In this document: piece by piece, positions 55,684 through 64,000 of the stretch
Numbering within the stretch: the stretch's first letter is position 1
How the letters are laid out: the number at the start of each line of letters is the position of its first letter
Source of the DNA: Geosiphon pyriformis
Lineage: Eukaryota; Glomeromycota; Glomeromycetes; Archaeosporales; Geosiphonaceae
Direction: 5' to 3'
Assembly: GCA_016748015.1 (NCBI GenBank)
Contig: JAAOMT010000352.1
Coordinates: 722,030 to 786,029, forward strand
DNA: 64,000 nucleotides
Program-made: the position numbers and the translations under genes
Notes under the pieces: generated by a model
The model's database searches: none
The model's input: the letters and a program-made list of their open reading frames with translations, nothing else
What the model was told of the DNA's origin: nothing

Positions 55684-58600
55684 CTATACCTGAAAAAACA
55701 AACAAAATTTACAAAACCCAAAACTCATATCAATTGTCTTAGCAATACCCAATAATTTAACCATGCTGATTGAAAACATTGAAGAAAGACCAGAAACTGG
55801 AACAAAAATAGAATTATCACACAGAATTAAACCATTTTTCTCCATAAAAGCTTGGTGTTTGACACGAACCAGCCAAATATCTTTCCAGAATACAAGACAA
55901 AATTTGCACACAAAATCCACAATATGCTGGTCTACAATCTTAAAATGTTTGAAGACTGAAACAGATTTGTAATATTAATTATTAAAAACAAAATTCTTAA
56001 ACAAAACTGTGTTAACTGCAACATCAGAAACACAAATAAACAACAACTGCAAAACACAAGAAGAAGAACAAAATAAACCAAAGTACACATCCCAAACAGA
56101 TGCATGGGTATTCAACAACTGAACATGACCAGCAGCATCAAATGGACAAGAAAAAGCATGGTCCAAGACTTCAACATTATCACAGAACAAGCAAACCACA
56201 TTAGAATAACACTTATCATATAGTTGCTTATGCACAGTAATAAAAAGCTGATGATAAAGAGCTTTTATAAAATATGTTCAAGAACCAGCAGTCCATTTAC
56301 TAGTGAAACCAGCCATTAAGTAAGAATCAGGATGCCATACCAAAAATGACTTGAACTAATTTTTCAATACATATAATAAACAGACTGAAAAACTCTTTGA
56401 ACAAAATGTCTAGAATTGCCAAAAACAGCAATACTACTGGTCTTAACATAACATTTACTGACCAAATAGGATAGGTGCTAATTGGAAATAGCAGCCACTT
56501 TGACAAGTATATCAGCATGCTTATTCCTTAAAATGCCAAAATGACCTTTAACCTTATGTTAACTGATATCTAAATTCTTATGACAAATAATGCTTACAAT
56601 ATGACAATGTTTGACCCAATATCAATTTCTAAAATTCAGATAAACCAACATCAATTCTGATCTGCATGTATCCAAAGCAGTCTGGCTGTTTATAAACAGA
56701 TTCACAAAATGAGAAAAAAGAATGCACTCAAGAGCCAAAACAATGGCCTGTAGTTCCACTATGATAGAAAACAACAAATCAAAAACTTTAACACCCAAAC
56801 CTAAATTAATGTCTTCAAAAAAAACAGCTGCTTTAGCTTTTACACCAAGAGTCTCCAAACCACTTAAAGATCTATTCATATAGACAAAAAAGCAGCCAGT
56901 ATTAGCATACAACAGATTGTTACTAACAACACCAAACTCACAAAACTGAAAAATATCTGAAGGATTATAACCATCCAAAAGTGGGGAATTAACAGAGAAA
57001 AAAGCAAAATTATCAAGAAACCAAATAGAAAACTCAAACCAGATGAAAACAGAACCATAAGAGTTCAACTGTTTTTACTATTTGAAAATCATCTAATTGA
57101 AAACAGCACCACTCCAGTCACACAGCTGTTCTATAAAGACAATCCCATAATGCTGAAGTGAAGAAACACACTTAAAATAAATTAATTCACCAAGAACAAA
57201 AGACATAAAAGTTCCATCCTAAAAATAAAAAGCATTGGCTAAAGAGGTGTCCAAGAACAAATTATATCCAGAAAATATGTGCATCATATCTGCTAAAAAA
57301 TTATTCAAAAAATTGACTTTGACATAAGCTGAGAACTATAAAAAGTGAAATGAATACCAGCTAAGAACCTGAAAATTGTACAACTTATGAGAAAATAACT
57401 GGTCCAAAATACCAATTGAATTTGCAAAGGAAACAACTAAAATTGATTTGCTTTCAGCCTAAACCTGTTCAAATATTTTCAAACTATATAGAAAAGGATG
57501 ATAGATTGCATTATTGGAGAAATTGTACAGCAAATTAGACTTAGACTTCAAGCCCTTGTAAATGAAAGCATCTTATTTATTATATATGCCAATAGAAATA
57601 AAACTAAATTGAGTTTTATAACTAATAATCGGATGAAAAACTGCAGACACCAAATATGCAAACTGTTTATCTGAGATTCTTTTCCTTAAAACAAGATTGA
57701 TAAAAAACTAAACATTCAAATACATCTTAGTTAAGCTAGGTTTTAACAAACTTTTAGAAGATAAAAAAATACCCAGATAATAATGCAATTCTCCTTTTTT
57801 GGCAACAGAAATGGACAAGTTACTAATAGTTAAATAAGAGTCCTTAACTTAACAGTTAATAGTGATAATCATAGTTTTGTCATTATTGATAGAAATATTA
57901 TTAAAACAAAAAAATTCATTTGCAATATTAAGAATATGCTGTGTAGCAGCTTGGCTACTACCAACCTAAATTGTATCATTGATAAAAGCACCAGCAGCAA
58001 AAAATAAAATCAACCTGGTCTGAGATTCTGTTTTGCCAGTTTTGAAAATAAAGTAAAAATTTAATCTATAACCATATATACTTTCTTGCTTCTTAACCTC
58101 ACATAAGAGCAAATTATAGAATATGCACCAAAAAAGAGGTGAGAAAACCTTTCCTTGATCCAACCCATTATAAACATAATACCCACCAGTCAAGCTGAAG
58201 TTCATCATTACTTTGTTAATATGATTATTTTAAAGACCACCAAAAAATTTAATAAATTTGTCACATATTTTGATCTTAGTCAAACTCTTCTTAAGATGCT
58301 TTCACTTAACAGAGTCATAGACTTTACACATATCTTGTAAAACCAGTCATAGTTTCTAATTCTTTTTCAAAGCATTTTCAATAACAAAACCAATAACAAA
58401 AATGGAAGATTGTGTCATTATACTTCTCAAAACAGAAAAGTTGTCCCCACAGAGAACATTAAAAATGCTGCAAGCCAGAGAAATTCTGTCTGAAAGAATT
58501 TTAGAAAAGATTTTGCAAGCTGTTTCAATCAGAGCAATAGAACAGATATTAGTAAGAACACCCTTCCATTCATAAGGCTTGTGAATTATTGAGACTCAAG

Positions 58601-60291
58601 CTTCTTTTTAAAGCCCAGATACTAATTTACAAGTTAAACAAAAGTTCAAAAGCATTAGTAGCATATCTAACACTGACTTGTTACAATGCTTTTACAACTT
58701 ATTTAAGATGTCAGAAAAACCAGCTGCTTTCTCATTTGGCAGATTTGAGACCACAACAGACATTTCATTGAACACAATTGGACACATTACATTAGAAAAA
58801 GCATTATCAAAAACATAATCCAAAGGCTAATATTGGCAAAACCAATCATCAGAGATATCAGATACCATCCTATGTTTCCTAGTCCAACCTTCTATAATCA
58901 TATCTATCTTAGATTTAACTAAATTGGGCTCTAATACCAACTCATTATCTGCAATCAAATGATCCAGCACTATCTTATAAAAAGAATGCTTCAGAACACT
59001 CTTGATAGTATGATTCTTATCCAACTCAAAATTTTCTATTTTTTTATTAATAACTGCCTTGATGCAAAACTCTTCTGCATACTTGAACTTCAACATCTTA
59101 AAAAAACAGTAAGATTTCCTTACTTTAGCCAGAGCTGAACAAATTGTGTCAAAATTAGAACCTGAAAAAAATAAAGATTCTACTACCAATACACTAACAG
59201 CATTAAGTCCATTTCATGTATCTAACAATGCTTTAAAATTTTTCATTAGAAACCAAATAAGAAGTCTTAACCAGCTTAAACACCAACAACTTCAGCTTAT
59301 GAAACTTAGAAAATTCTTTAGTAAAAACCTTATCATAATTTTTAAATCATTTTTTTTTGAATATTTTATTTGCCAAAAGAGTCATTATCCTGCAAACAAT
59401 GTTCCACATAGCATCCAAATCCGAGAACTCTACAGAAACAGCAAATTCACTTAAAAACATTAAAGCATTGGCCAATATGGCACTTTTAAAATCATTCCAC
59501 TTATTTTCATCAGCATTTTTGAAATCAAATTTCCAATAATTCCTATTAGCTTGTTTGTAAAGAGAGTTCAACTGTGTATTCAACAGGCCACCCAGACCTA
59601 CAGACACAGAAATAGCTCAGTGATCAGTCTTAAAATGCTCACTGGTATCCAAGACATTGCAATGTATTATCACATTGACCAAATTTGAAGAAAAGAACAT
59701 GTAGTCAATTGTTTTAGCAACATCCTGAGAATTGTTCCACATCAGCACCTTTGTAAACAAGCTTTCACTCATAGAATTAACCAAACCCAAATCAAAGCAC
59801 TTTTTGAAACTAACACACTTGTAAGAACTATTTTTATTGAAATTGCTATCCAAGATGACAAAAAATAATTCATTTACAGCTTTCATAATCATGGAGTTAA
59901 TATCACTCACTTGAGAGAGACAAACCACCAAAGATGCTCCAACATAAAGACCCAAAATTGACACAGAAAATTTATCCTTAAAAAGTAATTTGACAAAAAA
60001 AAGTCTGCCAGAAATATCTAACACTTTACACACACGCCTTGCCAAAGAATTGTTTATGATAATAGTAATACCAGAACCTAGATAACCAGAGTTCAAACCA
60101 AAAGTGAAAACTCAAATACCATCAAATTTGTTTATAATCTATGGAAAAACCTTGCTCTTTAACTTCGTTTTAGTAAAAACAAAGATCAAGTTGCCCATGT
60201 CCTTATGCCAATGCACAATATCTATTTGCTTTGCAGAATTGTTCATATCTTTAATATTACATATGGCAATTTTCTAAACAAACTGACTTAT
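55684..60291 (-). pseudogene. LINE-3 ORF2: endonuclease, reverse transcriptase, RNase H
   Basis: Start position 60291 reads ATA where the others have ATG. Endonuclease: open 60096-59617 (MNSGYLGSGITIIIN, ILDSNFNKN in place of GDFN, and KTDH at the end, so the His is kept). Reverse transcriptase: around 58900-57900, with the active site read as FINDTI (first Asp is Asn) near 57965-57990. RNase H: 57068-56622 with YMNRSL (Asp lost) and ELQAIVLALE. Zinc motif CLFCDNVEVLDHAFSC near 56200. Ends at 55684. Frames change near 59500 and 56400. Confidence 0.87.
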
Positions 60292-62079
60292 TGAGAAAAA
60301 AGTAGAAAGGGCATACTGCCAGCCAAAACCAAACTATTTAAATGTGCTGATAGATTCATTACTGAAGTGAAGAGACTTTCCAACATGTTTTCTAATTTAA
60401 CAGTCTCAGAAGAGGCAGACAAACCTAACAACATAGCAGTCTTGTCACAAGTGGCTTTATCTGAATTCTCTTCTATTACTATATTACTTATTTGATTCCA
60501 TAATAGGAGAGTTACTAGCAGCTGACATTCAAGGCTAGGCTGAGAAACTGCCTGTATGAGTGACTCCAATCTCTTAACCAACTCACCAATTTGTTTTATG
60601 AGACTGGCAAGACTGTGCTCCAAAACAGTGAACCTATTATTGATGCTCATAATAATCAGAGGGATAGGTTTCATTTTTAAAGAGGAACCAAATTTAACTG
60701 AAATATTATACACAGGAAAGGAAAAGAAAAAAAACTCACCAGCAATCTGCACCCAAGAAAAACCACCAAAAAAAACAGAATAGGTAACTGAAGCTAAATG
60801 TTTGACATAGATGGCAGCCAGTCTGCTTTTATTAGCATTCAAAAAAACCTTTTGAGACAAGCCACCAGAAAGAAATTTCTTATTAGAAACACAGCCCAAA
60901 GATATATAACCCAATTTTTCACACTTGGCACATACAACAGAAACAATGTGAGACTATCAAAGATAGGTATCTCTTAATACCAGTGTAGTTCCAATGACAA
61001 CATCTAAAGATTTAGCTGACTCAAAACAAACAATAGCACATCTGGTCTGGGCATATATAACAGAATGGCAATCAATTGCACAAATTTTTCTACCCACAGA
61101 GTCAATGAAATTCCAGATATCATGAGCATTTGTTTTTACAGACAGAATATAAAGTAGTGCCCTATGACTGTTCCTATTATTTCAAGATTTTTTGTCATGA
61201 TTAGCTTTAGTCACATGTATGACATTCTTTCCGATTAAGATGGTTCACTCAGCTACAACCAAATTAGCATGCTCTAATTGCTCAAAATCTATTACAGCCT
61301 TTTGTCACATACCCACCAATTGCATTTTGATTGACTTAATTGTACCAAATTTGGATAGTACAATATGCACAGCCTCAGTTGATATTTCAATTAAGATTTC
61401 TTTTACAACTACAGCCCAATCTGACCTTTTACTAGATATCTTGAGATTAGTGTTCACCATAATCTTTGCACCAGTAGCCTTTTCAGTAGCTTTCATTAAA
61501 TCTGATTTAGAAGTAAACATTACTTTGATGATCTCTAAGAATTTTGAGAAAGTAGAGACCCCTCTAAAACCATTAATTCTTGAAAATAATTTCCTTATTG
61601 TTAAACATTTTTCTTAAGATATTCTTTCAGCAATTTTGTCCAGCCCAATATTCAAAGTGAAAGATTTATAAACAGAGACATTAACCAAGTTTTTTAAGGA
61701 GGGAAGGAAGTTTTAATAGAGCATCTGAAAAAATATTATCATTATTATTACCAACCAAGAAATTAATCTTTCCTAATGGTTTATCCAATGTTTTTTTGGT
61801 TTTGATCCATGAACTTTTAGGTGTCTGATTAGGATTTCCACCAGCATGAATACTGTATTTACCATAATCAAAGCTTGTTTTCTCAACCAGACACTTCTTC
61901 TCTATATCAATACTATTAAACTCAATAGTGTTACCAGTTTCAGAACCCCATGAATAACCACTTTGAACATCAGAAACAACTTTTTTACTGCCAAAACCAT
62001 CCTTTAAAATGCCATCTCTTCTCTTTTTTCTTGGGACAACAGGTTTGAAGCCACCATTGAAACCAGAAATTTTAATCAC
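60288..62079 (-). pseudogene. LINE-3 ORF1
   Basis: First piece 62079-61681 (MIKISGFNGGFKPVVPRKKR, KTKKTLDKPLGKINF). A frameshift near 61690 follows, then pieces at 61520-61305 and 60914-60288. The zinc knuckle is spoiled (CAKCEKLGYISLGC near 60930, His to Tyr). The C-terminal heptad-like region ends FLLFSQ with TAA. The layout is the same as in LINE-2. Confidence 0.83.
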
Positions 62080-62224
62080 CTTCTTTATAACAGCAATACT
62101 ATAGTCAACAGTAGTCTCATAGTTAAGAATAAATGGTTTAGATTTATTGTACTAAATTGTAAAAAACTTTTTGACTCTTTTTTTGGAAATTTGGGATAAA
62201 AGAGAGAAAAAAAGGTTATGGTCA

Positions 62225-62387
62225 TAATATAAAAAAAAAAGTATTATAATAAATATTATAGTATAATAACAATAAATACTATTTAAAAATATTAAAAAAA
62301 AAGTATTATAATATATTTTTTTATAAAACTATAAATATATATATATATAATAAATTTAATATTAAAAAATTATTTTATATATTAATT
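62225..62387. other. AT-rich spacer without recognisable features
   Basis: Runs of A, T and TATA with two similar aaaaaaaaagtattataat blocks (62229-62250 and 62295-62315). I see no gene. Confidence 0.6.
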
Positions 62388-63200
62388 ATCTTTTATTATT
62401 ATTATTATTATTTTTATTAAGCTTTTAATGAGTGAAGCCCAACCACTATCTAGTACACAAGACCAAACTAAGTGGCCAAAACTAGATGTAACTCATGTAT
62501 TTTCTATATATAGCTAGTCACTTAGGCCAGACAAGGCAATACTACACACTTAAAACAACATAAGGGCTACAATTCAAACCTGTGAAAAAAGAACAGAGCT
62601 GTTAGTGGCCAAAATTAACTGCAAAAGACTCGATAATACCAAGCATTCTTACCATTCTCTCTGACAGTAAAGACCCAACACAATGTGACAAACCTGAAAC
62701 CATACTGTCATTATCCATCAAGCCTATTTTCTCCATCTCCACCTTATGTTTACATCTCACCAGCCAAATTTTAGAGTGATACAACTCAGCCAACCACCTA
62801 ATAAACCCAACAATTATGCAGAAAGCCTTCTTTTTCTCATCAAAAATATTGATGGCTTTCTCACACCAGTTTCTAAGCACAAACCCCTTGGACAAAACTG
62901 AATACAAGCCAATATCTGAAGAGCACTGACCAAGAGCCTGCAAAACAGCAGAAAAAGCCAGGCTGACAATACTCAACAAAAAATTCTAAGATGCAAAAGC
63001 TTCAGCCAAAACCTCCTCTCAAACTCCAGCATCTGATGCACAAGTAAAAGCATAATTAGGCATTTCTATCTCACCACACAATAAACACAACATGCCAGAA
63101 TACCTCCTATTATACAATCTTTTCCTAACCACAACAGGTAACCATCAGTGCACAGCTTTTATCAGATATGTATGCAAACCAGAAGATTTCTGATGTTACC
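62388..63200 (-). mobile_element. 5'-truncated divergent LINE (3' end only)
   Basis: A T-rich ATT tail (62388-62412), then a 3' UTR like those of LINE-1 to LINE-3, then the C-terminal end of ORF2. The open piece 62979-62602 (IWLVRCKHKVEMEKIGLMDN, MVRMLGIIESFAVNFG) lines up with IWLVHAKHQAFMDKNRL of LINE-2. Upstream it still shows the zinc motif CLLCGEIEMPNYAFTC near 63070. Likeness ends near 63200. It is of a different subfamily and less AT-decayed than its neighbours. Confidence 0.82.
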
Positions 63201-63385
63201 AGATGAAATTAAAGATATTATTTAGCATAAAATTATCTTATAATTCCTATCATTAATTAGCATTGTTTCAAATTATCACTTATTACATTAGCAAAAATGT
63301 CCAAAATTATCATTTAATTAATAACCCAAATTGTACACAATACAAATGTAACCTAATTACAATGATCAATCATGCAATACCCCGA
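63201..63385. other. Stretch with no recognised feature
   Basis: AT-rich, with no coding or repeat likeness that I can see. Confidence 0.5.
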
Positions 63386-64000
63386 TGTTACAGTTTAAGA
63401 ATTTAGAAAAAAAGAATCATAAAAATAATACAAACTATTCAATCATAATATAGCACAGTAATAATCTTAGAAAGGTAATGATTAACATAGTAGCAAACAC
63501 CATCTCGCAATAGTGGCAAGCACCAGTTCACAATAGCAGCCAACACCAACTGGTGATAGCAGCAAACACCAGGTTGAAATATCAAAAAGAAAGTATTTTC
63601 TCATAGAACTACAAATATGTATATATACAGTAGTTTTAATATTGGGAAATAATCAATCAAGTAATAAAAATCATAACTTATCAAGCAATAGATCCAATTT
63701 TATCCAACAAACTCCACTTTAAATCATACTTTCAAATTAAATATCCCAAGAAACCTTTAAAATCAAAAAGAAATGAAAAAGAATATTTAGAACTGAACTA
63801 TCACAACCCAAAGTATTAAGAAACTTACTTGTATTATTTATTGAATGAAACTATCATTCATCAACTGAATCCCTTGGAAGAATAATCCTTGATCAAGATT
63901 ATTCACGTTGTTACTAATTGATAAAAGCTTTATTGTGAGAATTAGAAAAGCGCTAAAGACCATTAACATTCTGTGTTTCTAGATTAGAGAAACACATCAG
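63386..64000. repeat. Possible LTR start, cut by the window edge
   Basis: TGTTACAGTTTAAG at 63386 has the TGTTAC start of every LTR here. No partner end is visible before the window stops and there is no likeness to LTR A, B or D, so this is only a suggestion. It holds the 23-bp tandem at 63488-63579. Confidence 0.3.
63488..63579. repeat. Four tandem 23-bp units
   Basis: Units TAGTAGCAAACACCATCTCG..., TAGTGGCAAGCACCAGTTCA..., TAGCAGCCAACACCAACTGG... and TAGCAGCAAACACCAGGTTG..., each 23 bases long and sharing TAGnnGCnAnCACCA. There is no spacer between units. Confidence 0.85.

Larger units (their letters stand above)
55523..62215 (-). mobile_element. LINE-3: full-length, decayed non-LTR retrotransposon
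   Basis: T tract at 55523-55531, 3' UTR, ORF2, ORF1 and 5' UTR to 62215. Flanks TTATGGTTG (55514-55522) and TTATGGTCA (62216-62224) form a 9-bp duplication whose only difference is TG against CA. Same family as LINE-1 and LINE-2, with more stops than LINE-2. Confidence 0.92.

Noticed and set aside
63488-63579. CRISPR array
   Set aside because: Units are directly adjacent without spacers and the host is a eukaryote.
1-64000. tRNA or rRNA genes
   Set aside because: No cloverleaf box A/box B pair or rRNA core was recognised on either strand; a covariance search was not possible.

Overview
The window looks like AT-rich, repeat-choked nuclear DNA of a fungus. The only host gene I can support is the 5' part of an eIF2-alpha gene at the left edge (minus strand, three exons, running off the window). 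The rest is retrotransposons and AT-rich relics. The style of the LINEs (ORF1 with a CCHC knuckle, APE endonuclease, reverse transcriptase, RNase H) and of the Ty3/Gypsy elements suggests an arbuscular mycorrhizal fungus (Glomeromycotina). That assignment is inference from recognition, not a search result.

Layout: eIF2-alpha (41-541); an AT-rich old repeat (820-1370 and 16655-20479, with pieces at 48023-48064 and 54798-55513); LINE-1 on the plus strand (about 1371-16654), split by Ty3/Gypsy element A (2643-11344, ACAT/GCAT target-site duplication). A large nest fills 20480-48022. Its outer shell is Ty3/Gypsy element D (minus strand, perfect ATAG duplication at 20476-20479 and 48023-48026). 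Inside D lie element B (minus strand, 22643-32672) and element A2 (plus strand, 32673-42762), and inside A2 a solo LTR (39650-40577, TCGC/TTGC duplication). To the right are LINE-2 (minus, 48065-54797), LINE-3 (minus, 55523-62215), a 5'-truncated divergent LINE (about 62388-63200) and an unresolved, possibly LTR-like end.

A, A2 and B belong to one clade with an unusual gene order: gag, aspartic protease, cysteine-rich zinc-binding module, dUTPase domain, beta-rich linker, reverse transcriptase, RNase H, integrase, then a third ORF of about 220-245 codons next to the polypurine tract. B keeps the best copy of the protease-to-linker part, including the catalytic dUTPase aspartate. Element D is a different clade without the dUTPase. 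The dUTPase insert and the conserved third ORF are the most interesting content of the window.

Every mobile element is decayed. Paired repeats differ again and again by TG in one copy against CA in the other, which points to an ancestral CG lost by deamination of methylated CpG. The same process could have removed the second aspartate of the reverse transcriptase active site in all three dUTPase-bearing copies. All boundaries, alignments and domain calls were made by eye.
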